From positions 124,001-188,000 of the forward strand of contig NZ_CAOJCN010000011.1 in the NCBI RefSeq assembly GCF_948329515.1: a stretch of DNA of 64,000 nt, written 5' to 3'. Below the pieces are notes generated by a model, which did not search any database, was not told the DNA's origin, and worked only from the letters and a program-made list of their open reading frames with translations. Both the position numbers and the translations under genes were made by a program. Of this stretch, positions 51,712-62,100 are shown piece by piece (the first letter of the stretch is position 1; the number at the start of each line of letters is the position of its first letter). This DNA is from Cohnella rhizoplanae. Lineage in GTDB: Bacteria; Bacillota; Bacilli; Paenibacillales; Paenibacillaceae.

Positions 51712-54700
51712 ATGACTCGCAAATTCGGATTAGCGCTGCTGGCGCTGTTATTGCTAGGACTGCCGATACAAGCAGCATTTGGCGGGAAGGCGCATGCCGC
51801 ATCTTCGTCGCGGATCGCGGTCATCAAGCAGCTGAGCGGGGACGTGCAGGTGCAGAAGTCCGGGGGCTCGAAGCTGTTCAAGGCGTTCGCCAAGCTGAGC
51901 TTGAACCAAGGGGACAATCTGATCACCGGGAGCAAAGGCTCGGCGGTGCTGCAGTTCGCGAACGGCACGTCGGAGGACGACAAGTTCACGGTGGGAGAGA
52001 ACGCGACGCTGACGTTTTCCAAGCTGTCGGACAAAAAGGGCACGGTGACGAAGGTCAGCATGCTCAAGGGGACGGCCTGGGTGGACGTCAAGTCGATCAA
52101 GAGCGCGGACGACGACTTCAAGCTGGAGACGCCGACGGCGATCATGGGCGTGCGGGGCACGGCGTTCTTCGCGAGCGTGAATCCGACGACGGGCGGGACG
52201 AACACGGCGGTCATGTCGGGCGTCGTGCGGTTCACGTCGGAGAACGTGGAGAAGACGGGGAGCGCAGGCGAGGCCACCGGCGGGAAGAGCGCGCCAGAAC
52301 GCAATACGGTGGACCTGTACCCGACGCAGCAGATCTCGCTTCAACCGTCGAGCGGCTCCGATCCGGGAGAGCTGACGACGCTGGTGGACATCCGGGAGAT
52401 CGTCAAGAACGCGCCGCCGGAGGTCATCGAAGCGCTGCTGCGGAGCAAGGAGAAGATCGACGAGGAGAACCGGCAGACGGTCGAGAAGTTCAAGCAGACG
52501 GGCGTGCCGCCGGAGCTGCAGCAGCAGCTGGCGCAGTTTATTCGGAATACGCAAGAACTGCTGGGCGTCATCGCGAAGCAGGCGATCGAGCAGAAGAAGA
52601 TCGAAGAGTCGCAGCTGAAGAAGATCGAGGAGCAGGAGAAAACGTCGTTCGATCTGACGAAGGATCAGCTGGAACTGACGGACCTGCAAATACAACAGCA
52701 GCAAGCCGTGAAGCAGAGGGAAGCTGAAGCGGCGAAAAAGAAGGCTGCGGAGGAAACGGCTAAGAAGCAGGAGCTGGAACAGCGGCTGGCGGGGCAAATG
52801 CAAACAATCGAAGCGGCCAAGCTTGCGCAGGCGGAGGCGAACCGCAGGGCGGCGGCCGAGACGGCCGCCAAGGCGGAAGCGGCGCTGCTTCATTCGATGA
52901 CCCCCGTTCAACAGCAGCAGTATAACAAGGATAAGGCGGGGATTTACGGATCCCCGGCACCGACGCCGACGCCTACCACGGGGAACGGCCCGACGCCGAC
53001 GCCCGGATCGGGAGAGGCGCGGCTGAGCGGTCTCGCGCTGACAGCCGGCATGGCGCTGAGTCCGTCGTTCCATCCGGACTTGCCGGCTTATACGGTCAAT
53101 CTCGGCAGCGAGGTCTCCTCGATCGACGTCACGCCATCCTTGCAGGATCCGGGAGCGAAGCTTAAGATCAACGGTACGGATTGGACAGGGGGATCGGTTC
53201 ATCTCCCGCTCTCGTACGGGGACAATGTCATCACGCTGTCTGTGACGGCCGCCAATGGCGCCGCAACGCGGTCGTACACCGTCACGGCTATGCGCCACCT
53301 GCTGAACAGCGCAGAGATCGAGATCGGCGGCGGCATGCCGATCCATATCGATTTTACGGCGGCGAATCCCGCGACCACGTTCGATGTGCCCGCTGACGCG
53401 ACAACGCTGACGCTGAAGCTGCCGCTGGCCGAGAAACCGTCGGTCACAGTAAACGGCTTGCCGGTAACCCCGGTCGGCGCAAGGGTCGCCTCGCTCGCTT
53501 TTGTCGCCGCCGAGTCGGCCTGGACCTATAACGTACCGCTGCAGCCAGGCGCCAATACCATCGCGATCACTGCCGCGGTCGAGGGCGCCGAGAGGACTTA
53601 TACGCTTATCGCCAACAAGGCGGTATCGCTGACTGCGCTGCCTGATTCCCTGCAGACCAACTACAATACGCCCGTCTCCGGCACGCTGAAAAGCTATGGC
53701 GGCACTGGGGCGGTAAGATATGAACTCGTCGAGAACGGCGCATCGGGCGAGGTGGCGCTGGACACGAACGGCTCCGGTGCGTTCACTTATACGCCGGGCG
53801 AGGACTTCACGGGCGTGGACAGCTTCCGCTTCAAGGCGATCGCCGGCGGGGAAGAATCGGAGCCCGCGATCGTGTTCATATGGGTCAAGCCTCCCGATTT
53901 TGAAATGAAGGGTCTCGCGTCGACTGCGATATCATGGGACGGAACGATAGTCGAACCGATGTATCTGTACGGATCCGTGGACGGATCGTACAAGAGCAAG
54001 AATTACGGCCTGTTCGTGACGGACGAGGAAGACGCGCGCCTCGACATGCAATTTGCGTTCGATCCGGCTGTCGTGTCGGATGCGCGGCTTGTTTTCGGGG
54101 AAGAGACGATCGACCAGGAGGAAGACGGCTCGCTGCATGGCAGTTTTCCAATAGAGGGTCCGGGTGACAGCGTCAGGTTGTATTATTCCGTGACCGAAGA
54201 TGACAGAACGGATTACTACGAAATGGACTATGTCGTAGTCAAGCAGCAGCTATGGTCCGCCAATCTGCCAACGGACGGCATGGCGAGCGTACACCTGGTG
54301 CCGGTCGGCGGCGGCGACTATACGGTATCCGTCCGGAACGAGGATGAGAAGCTGCTGCTTCGCAGTAACGGAAGCTACGATAGGCCGGTCGAATCGGACG
54401 TTTGGATTTATGCGAGGGACCCGGCTGCTCCGGGCGCCCCGCCGAAGCGGGTGCAAGCGATCAGGAATGGCGAAGGCTATTATGAAGTGCCGCTCTCGGC
54501 GGGATGGAACGTCGCCGATATTCGGACTTATTACCCCGGTTATGAAGCAAGCGCCAAAGAAGGCGTCGTACACATCTGGAGAGGGAACGGCATACCGGAG
54601 GGTTACGAGATGTCGAGCATACGGGGAACGGCGGTGCAATATCCGCCCGAGGCCTCCGCGGCGCCGCGCGAATTCATCCGGGATGAATCGCAGCAGAGCG

Positions 54701-55893
54701 TCTACCGCCTCGCGCTGCCCTCCGACGCCGTAGCCGTGAACGTCAAACCCGTGCCTGGCGGAAGCGTGAAGGTCGATGCCGTCTACGAAGGGGGATACAC
54801 CTCCTTCGATCGCGTACACGAAGACGCCGAGGGCTCCGGGCGCTACGAAGTGCAGTTATACGGAGATTGGGCGAACTTCGGATTCGTCGTCGTCCGCCCG
54901 CTCTCGGGGGAAGGTCCTCCGCTGGCGTATACGCTCGATATGGAACTGGGCCAGACGCTGAATATGGCGGCGGGAATCTCATACAAGCAGGACGGCGTGG
55001 ACCGGGAAGCCTCGCTTCAATCCTTTGCCGGAACTCTCCAGGGCATGGTAAACGACACTCCCGGACTTAGCGACTTCAAGCTCCACTTGACCGGCGCGAG
55101 TCCGCGTTCGTCCGTTCGGATCAACGATAATGCCGTTTCTTACGACGCTGTCGGGTCGGCCTTCGCGTATCCGTTTACGCCCGCGCCGGGGGACAATGCG
55201 TTCATGATCGAAGCGACGGATCCGTATGGAAGGGATGCGAGCATCGAGATCCACCTTTACTACGGGGCGGAGGGGTTGAAGCCTCTCGGAATCGCTGCAT
55301 GGAGCGCCCATAGCTCGAATGGCGAAGATCCGGAGCGCGAGGTCTCCTGGATTTACGAGGGACAAGACCAGTTCCGTCTGATCGTGCCGGAGAATGAGGA
55401 TCGTCTGGATCTGCGATGGACACTTGGAGAAGGTGCAGCCGAAGCTGTAGTCACGGGTCCCTCCGGCACCGGAGAAGCGGGGAGTTACGGCATGACGCTG
55501 CCTATGGGGAGAAGCGACTATGCGATCAGGATACTGGATCAGGACGGAAATGCGATTAACTATCGCCTGTATGTATATCGGGGAGCGCCCGTCTCGCCAA
55601 GATTGATCTATTCCGGATGGGGGTGGAGCGTGCCGTTTGCGTACGATACGGCAACCGGTCGTTATGAAGCGAGCCTCGAGGAACTGCCGGAAAAGGTCTG
55701 GATCGCTCTGAATCTGCCCGAAGGCGCGGAGGCGGACGTGAGCGTGGCGGACATGCCCTATTCGGCGAACGGCGACGGCTTGTACGAGCTGACGACGACC
55801 CCGGAGACCGAGGAAATCGCAGTTAACGTAACGGGCTTGCTCGACGGCATCGGCTGGTCTTGCGACCTAGTATTTAGGCGCATGTCCTATTAA
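51712..55893 (+). CDS. Giant secreted FecR-domain protein with cadherin-like domains (paralogue 1)
   Basis: A 1393-residue exported protein. Signal peptide about 1-29 (AHA/A). A FecR-type domain spans about 34-170 (QLSGDVQVQKSG, ATLTFSKLSD, TPTAIMGVRGTAF). A glutamine/lysine-rich coiled coil follows (about 225-405), then a Pro-Thr linker. A cadherin-like beta-sandwich lies at about 438-530 (LSGLALTAGMALSPSF...LPAYTV), and an Ig-like domain ends with FTYTPGEDFTGVDSFRF. The rest is beta-rich with no known domain. There is no SLH or LPXTG anchor. FecR here is not linked to iron signalling genes. ATG 51712 follows CGGAGCG. Residues 31-305 are almost identical to the next gene. Confidence 0.85.
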   Translation: MTRKFGLALLALLLLGLPIQAAFGGKAHAASSSRIAVIKQLSGDVQVQKSGGSKLFKAFAKLSLNQGDNLITGSKGSAVLQFANGTSEDDKFTVGENATLTFSKLSDKKGTVTKVSMLKGTAWVDVKSIKSADDDFKLETPTAIMGVRGTAFFASVNPTTGGTNTAVMSGVVRFTSENVEKTGSAGEATGGKSAPERNTVDLYPTQQISLQPSSGSDPGELTTLVDIREIVKNAPPEVIEALLRSKEKIDEENRQTVEKFKQTGVPPELQQQLAQFIRNTQELLGVIAKQAIEQKKIEESQLKKIEEQEKTSFDLTKDQLELTDLQIQQQQAVKQREAEAAKKKAAEETAKKQELEQRLAGQMQTIEAAKLAQAEANRRAAAETAAKAEAALLHSMTPVQQQQYNKDKAGIYGSPAPTPTPTTGNGPTPTPGSGEARLSGLALTAGMALSPSFHPDLPAYTVNLGSEVSSIDVTPSLQDPGAKLKINGTDWTGGSVHLPLSYGDNVITLSVTAANGAATRSYTVTAMRHLLNSAEIEIGGGMPIHIDFTAANPATTFDVPADATTLTLKLPLAEKPSVTVNGLPVTPVGARVASLAFVAAESAWTYNVPLQPGANTIAITAAVEGAERTYTLIANKAVSLTALPDSLQTNYNTPVSGTLKSYGGTGAVRYELVENGASGEVALDTNGSGAFTYTPGEDFTGVDSFRFKAIAGGEESEPAIVFIWVKPPDFEMKGLASTAISWDGTIVEPMYLYGSVDGSYKSKNYGLFVTDEEDARLDMQFAFDPAVVSDARLVFGEETIDQEEDGSLHGSFPIEGPGDSVRLYYSVTEDDRTDYYEMDYVVVKQQLWSANLPTDGMASVHLVPVGGGDYTVSVRNEDEKLLLRSNGSYDRPVESDVWIYARDPAAPGAPPKRVQAIRNGEGYYEVPLSAGWNVADIRTYYPGYEASAKEGVVHIWRGNGIPEGYEMSSIRGTAVQYPPEASAAPREFIRDESQQSVYRLALPSDAVAVNVKPVPGGSVKVDAVYEGGYTSFDRVHEDAEGSGRYEVQLYGDWANFGFVVVRPLSGEGPPLAYTLDMELGQTLNMAAGISYKQDGVDREASLQSFAGTLQGMVNDTPGLSDFKLHLTGASPRSSVRINDNAVSYDAVGSAFAYPFTPAPGDNAFMIEATDPYGRDASIEIHLYYGAEGLKPLGIAAWSAHSSNGEDPEREVSWIYEGQDQFRLIVPENEDRLDLRWTLGEGAAEAVVTGPSGTGEAGSYGMTLPMGRSDYAIRILDQDGNAINYRLYVYRGAPVSPRLIYSGWGWSVPFAYDTATGRYEASLEELPEKVWIALNLPEGAEADVSVADMPYSANGDGLYELTTTPETEEIAVNVTGLLDGIGWSCDLVFRRMSY
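51779..52660 (+). repeat. Long direct repeat, copy 1 (5' part of FecR paralogue 1)
   Basis: This segment matches 56182-57040 at about 96% by eye, offset 4403 bases in its core, including about 190 identical bases over the GTRGTAF-encoding region. Silent sites are conserved too. Confidence 0.85.
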
Positions 55894-55917
55894 GACCGTA
55901 GTCACTGCTTGAATAGG

Positions 55918-55958
55918 ACTCTCCCGACTTCATTCTAGGGTGAACGGGGGAGTTTTTT
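55918..55958 (+). terminator. Intrinsic terminator between the FecR paralogues
   Basis: ACTCTCCCG pairs with CGGGGGAGT with one G.U pair, followed by TTTTTT. Confidence 0.85.
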
Positions 55959-56114
55959 GTATTATATTAGCCAATTTCTTGCAAATTAACGATTGTAAAT
56001 CGACAAAAAACAACGTTTTTAAGATATAATCAAAGAGCCCGTTTCCACTGATTTCTTGCATTGGCAGCTTGATATCTATGCTTAAAAGTATATAGAAAAG
56101 TAGGAGTGAAGTTC

Positions 56115-59100
56115 ATGTATCGAAAGTTAGGCATGTACCTGTTGGCTGCGCTGCTCGTGCTGCTGCCGGTATCGGGCGCGTTCGGCGGGAAGGCGCAGGC
56201 CGCGTCTTCGTCGCGGATCGCGGTCATCAAGCAGTTGAGCGGGGACGTGCAGGTCCAGAAGTCCGGGGGCTCGAAGCTGTTCAAGGCGTTCGCCAAGCTG
56301 AGCTTGAACCAGGGGGACAAGCTGATCACCGGGAGCAAGGGCTCGGCGGTGCTGCAGTTCGCGAACGGCACGTCGGAGGACGACAAGTTCACGGTGGGGG
56401 AGAACGCGACGCTGACGTTTTCCAAGCTGTCGGACAAAAAGGGCACGGTGACGAAGGTCAGCATGCTCAAGGGAACGGCCTGGGTGGACGTCAAGTCGAT
56501 CAAGAGCGCGGACGACGACTTCAAGCTGGAGACGCCGACGGCGATCATGGGCGTGCGGGGCACGGCGTTCTTCGCGAGCGTGAATCCGACGACGGGCGGG
56601 ACGAACACGGCGGTCATGTCGGGCGTCGTGCGGTTCACGTCGGAGAACGTGGAGAAGACGGGGAGCGGAGGCGAGGCCTCCGGCGGGAAGGGCGCGACTG
56701 AGCGCAATACGGTGGACCTGTACCCGACCCAGCAGATCTCGCTTCAACCGTCGAGCGGCTCCGATCCGGGGGAGCTGACGACGCTGGTGGACATCCGGGA
56801 GATCGTCAAGAACGCTCCGCCGGAGGTCATCGAAGCGCTGCTGCGGAGCAAGGAGAAGATCGACGAGGAAAACCGGCAGACGGTCGAGAAGTTCAAGCAG
56901 ACGGGCGTGCCGCCGGAGCTGCAGCAGCAGCTGGAGCAGTTTATTCAGAATACGCAGGAGCTGCTGGGCGTCATCGCGAAGCAGGCGATCGAGCAGAAAA
57001 AGATCGAAGAGTCGCAGATCAAGAAGATCGAGGCGCAGGAGAAGACATCGTTCGGGCTCGACAAGGATCAACTGTCGCAGCTGAACGAGAAGGAAAAGGA
57101 GAAACAGAAAAAGGCCAAGCAGCTAGAAGAGGCCGCCGCGAAGAAAAAGGCGGACGAGGAAGCGGCGAAGCTTAAGGAACTGGCGGACAAGATTAACGCC
57201 GCGATGCTCAAGACCATCGAGGCAGCCAAGCAGGCGCAGGAAGAGGCGAATCGCAAGGCGCTCGAGGAGGCCAGGCGAAAGGCGGAACAAGAGCTGCTGA
57301 AGAAGCTGAACGACCAGCAGAAGCAGCAGTATGAGACGGACAAGTCGAATAACAACGGGAGCGCTCCGGTCAGTACGCCGGCGCCGGATACAAATGTCTC
57401 CTCCAACGCGAATCTCGGCTCGCTCAGTCTGTCGGGTACGACGATCAGCCCCGCATTCGATGCAGGCGTCACGTCGTACACTGCCAGCGTCGAGAGCAGC
57501 CGGACGAGCATCGTCGTCGGGGCGAGCGTCCAGAGCGGCGCGGCATCGCTCACGATCAACGGGCAAGCGCCGAGCGGCGGGCAGCAGATCGTTAATCTCG
57601 CCTACGGCGACAACGAGATTACGCTCGTCGTCACCGCGCCGGGCGGCTCGAACAGGGTCTACAAGGTCACGGTCACGCGTCAACTGCTGAACAACGTCAG
57701 CGTCGTGTTCCCCGGCGAGAGCGGGATCGACATCGACTTCAACTCGACGACCGCGCCGGCGCCGCTGAGCATTCCGAGCGGCTCGAGCAACCTGACGCTG
57801 GTCGTCCCCGTGACGGGACCGGAGCTGGACATCGCGGTCAACGGCCAGAACGTCGAGCCGGAGCCGATGTTCATGGCTGCGCGTACGGTGCTGCCGAATC
57901 AGATCTCTTGGCGGTATATCATCCCGCTGACGGAAGTCACCAACAAGATCGTCATCCAAGCGACGCTGGACGGGATAATCAAGTCTTACACGCTGTTCGC
58001 GAACCGGACCATGTCGAACGAGACGGCAGTCAAGAATCTGACTGCGACCGGCGCGGACGGAGCGACAACCTATGAAGTCGTCTCCGCCGGCAACGGTTCC
58101 TGGACGGTCAAGGTTCCGTCCGAGACGGCGGCGGTCAGACTGAAAATCGACACGATCAACGAAACGGCCAAGGTGCTGTTGGGCGGCAACGAATACGCGT
58201 CCGGCGCCGAGATCCCGTACACGATCATTAATACGAGCGTGCCTTTCCGGGTGCGCGCAGCGGACGGCCAAACGGTAAAGGATTATTCCATCACGATTCA
58301 ACGTATGGCCTCATCCAATGCCTCGCTCAGCGGCCTCTCGCTGTCCGCTATCTCGTTGACTCCGGAGTTCGATAGCGGAAAGACGAGTTACGCGGCTAGC
58401 GTCGGAAACGCCGTGGCCCGCGTCACGGTGACGGCAACCGCAGCGAATAGCGCGGCGACGATCACGGTTAACGGCGCGACCGTGCAGAGCGGCAGCGCGA
58501 GCGGTGCGATCGCGCTGAGCGCAGGCTCGAACCAGATCACCGTCGAGGTAACGGCACAAGACGGCACCAAGCAGAAGTATACCGTGACGGTCACGCGCGA
58601 AAACGCGGCATTGGCCGCGCCGACCTTCAACCCGCCGTCCGGCGCGGTCGCGTTCGGCACGCAGCTGACGATCTCTTCGGAGGGCGCCGAGCATATCTAC
58701 TATACGACGGACGGCAGCCATCCGGCGCATTCGGTCACCGGTACGACCAAGGAATACTCGGCGAGCAGCAAGCCGACGATCGATGCCGCGGTCACGTTCA
58801 AGGCCGTCGCGACGCGCGCGGGCTATCCGGACAGCCCGGTCGGCAGCGCGAGCTATACGCAGGCGGCGAGCGCGGATCTGACGGATCTGGCGCTGAGCGG
58901 CTCGCCTACCGGGTACGGCTTTGCAAGCGGAATTTATAATTATAGCGGCGTTCAAGTGGACAACGGCATCGGCAGCGTGACGGTTACGCCGACAGGCTCC
59001 GGTACGATCTCGGTGAACGGCACGCCGGTCGTGAGCGGCAAATCGTCCGACCCGATTCTGCTGACGGAAGGCGTCGAGCGAACGATCACGGTCGTAGTCG

Positions 59101-62100
59101 CCACGCCAGGCATGGTGTCTAAGACGTATACGATCCGCGTGACGCGCAATGCTGCGCCGCTCTCGCAAAATGCGGATCTGAGCGACCTGTTCGTGGAGGG
59201 CCTAACGCTCGATCCGTCATTTAGTTCATCGGTAACGGATTACGCAGCAAGCGTGGGCTACGGCGTCGGCAGCGTGACGGTAACGCCTACGGTGGCCGAG
59301 GCGCATGCGACCGTGACGGTCAACGGCAATATAGTGGCCAGCGGACAAGCTAGCGGCCAACTGCATCTCTCGATCGGCGAGAACGAGATCTTGATCCTCG
59401 TTACGGCCCAGAGCGGATCGACTAGGACTTATGCGATTACGGTAAACAGAGCTTCCGCGCCGCTGTTGGCGCCCGTCTTTAATCCTGCTGGAGGAGTCGT
59501 GCCGTACGCAAGCGAGCTGACGATCGAATCCGCGGGCGCGGATCATATCTTCTATACGACGGACGGGAGCGAGCCTAGCACGTCGGCAGGCGGCTCGACC
59601 CTAGAATATAGTGATGCCGACAAACCGAAGATCCTGGGGCCGGTTACGTTCAAGGCGATCGCGGTCAAGAGCGGACTTCAGGACAGCCCGGTCGCGAGTG
59701 CCGAATATACGGTTCCGGTCTCGGCGAACCTGTCGGAGCTGGCGCTAGGTGCGGATGTGCAAGGCTTTAATTTCTCGCCGGGCGTCTATGAATATAAAGG
59801 CGTGACGGTATCGGCTGACGTGCAAACGATCCAAGTCTGGCCGCAAGGCGCGGGCACGATCAAGGTTAACGGTACGACGGTCGTCAGCGGGATGCCGTCG
59901 GAGGAGATCGCGTTAGACCCGGGCGTGGAGAAGCAGATCGAGATCGAGGTCGCGGAGGCGGGCAAGGCTCCGCTTCTGTACACCGTTCATGTGACGCGCG
60001 CGGACGATACGCCGCCGCCTTCATCGGGAGACACGCCGCCGCATCTGACGAACTGGTCGGCGCGAACGCCCGACGGCGCTTGGCTGAGCTGGATATATTC
60101 GGTCCAATGGGACGACGGCATACCGCTGGACACTTATGCGGCGACAGTGCCGGAGGCGGCGGATTCCGTACAGCTCACGCTCAATTTTGATGAGAGTGAG
60201 TACGATTACGCTCTGATCTACCCGTGGGGGAGCGAGGAGATCGAGTTCTACAGCGGGCAGACGCAGGCGCTTCCGCTTCAGGACGGAGCGATCAGCAGAT
60301 ACGAAATGTACTTTTACAAAGATGGCCAGAGCGTAGAAAACATCCGGGATGTTCTCAAAATCCGCCGAGGCGCCGGTAATTTCTCGTCCGTCATGACGTC
60401 GCTCGACGTCAGCGATCAGGACTGGAACAGCTACAGTATCCTGCCATGGTCTACGGATAAAGAGTATGTTCTCTATGCCGGCGAGGATGCGACATCCCTA
60501 TCGTTCGATTCGTACGACTATAATAACGATCTCACGGTGATGGACGCGGAAGATCATCCGTTCGAAGATGCGACCTACGATATCCCGATCGGTCCCGGGG
60601 AGACGCTGCTTAATGTGCACATCTCGGACGAGTTCTCAGAGGACGTCTTCAAGCTTCGCGTCGTGAAAACGCCGCCGTCGCCGTCCCTCAAGCTCTCCAG
60701 CCTTACGTTGGAAGGGACCGACGTTTGGTTCAATCCGATAACGCGTTCCTTTGAATACGTGGCGGCTACGGGGGCAAGCGCTGTAACGCTGAATGTCGAG
60801 GCGCTCGCCGGAGCGAGCGTCGAGCGCGTCATCGTTGACGGCGCGGCGGTACCGCTGGATGGCGGCGAGTTCGCGTTAAGCGTTCCTTCAGAGGGAGAGA
60901 CCGTGGCCGGCATCGTTGTAGCATCAGGCAGCGAACGTTATGTGCACAGGCTGTCGGTACGGGCTATGCCTTCCGTCATTGGCCTGAACAGTTGGACGTT
61001 GAGGCAAGGATCCTCGGCGGATGGCCCTGTAATCCATGCAGGGTACGATGAAGCCGGCGGGGAGGGCTCCGGTTCCGTCTATGCCGTCGTCGGTGAGAAC
61101 GTATCGACGGTCAGGCTTGAATTGCAGGCGGATCGCGCGAATATCGAGGTCAGCGGCAACTTCCCGATCGAGGATCTGGGCGGCGGCGTATGGCTGCTGT
61201 CGCCCGAGCAAGGCATGAACGGAATCCATATAAGCGTGGAACCGGAGGATTACAACTATAGCGACATCTACGTCGACCTGATTCGCGGCGAGATGCCGCT
61301 GGAGGATCTGGAAATATCGAGCGCCGTCGGCTACGAAGTTATTCCGTATGAGAAAACCGGACCGCAGCAGTATTATGCAGCGACGCAGATGGACAGCATC
61401 AAGCTTTACCCGTCCATGAGGGATTATGACGGCCATTTCGAAATTTGGGCGCATGGTGAAAAGCTAGCGAGCAACGACGATCCGATCTCGCTCGCGAACT
61501 ACTGGAACGAAGATATTTATATTCACACGTACGATTACCACGGCGGGATGATCAATATCTATCAGGTTGTCGTCTGGCGAGGAGCCATGGAGCCGGCCGA
61601 CATGGGCGTCGAATGGAATCTGCTCGACGAGTTCGCCAATGTGGCGACAATGTTGAATACGGGCCGTCGGGCGGTCATCGGTCCGGAGAGCAGCTATGCC
61701 ATCATTACGCCGGTCGTGACGGGCGGATCGGTTGAGCGCGTATACGCCGACGGAACGGAGATCGGTCAGAGCGAGGCTCAAGGCTCCTACGATATCCCGC
61801 TAGGCGAGCTATACGACGGGCTGTCTGCGTCCACGGAAGTAAGTCTGATCGTCCGCACCCCGGACAACAAGCTGATTCCGAGGACGCTGACGCTCGTGCA
61901 CGGCCTGCTGGCCGACAACGCGGCGCTAACCGCCCTGGCAGGTCAGACAACAAGCGTCGAACTGCAGATTCATTTGCCATCAGGCTTCTCGGACGCTCCG
62001 ACGATTGAAGTCGTCACGCCTCCGGTAAATGGAAGCTACGAGATCGATGGGTCGACGTTGAGCTATACGCCGAATGAGGGCTTTACCGGAAAAGATTCAA

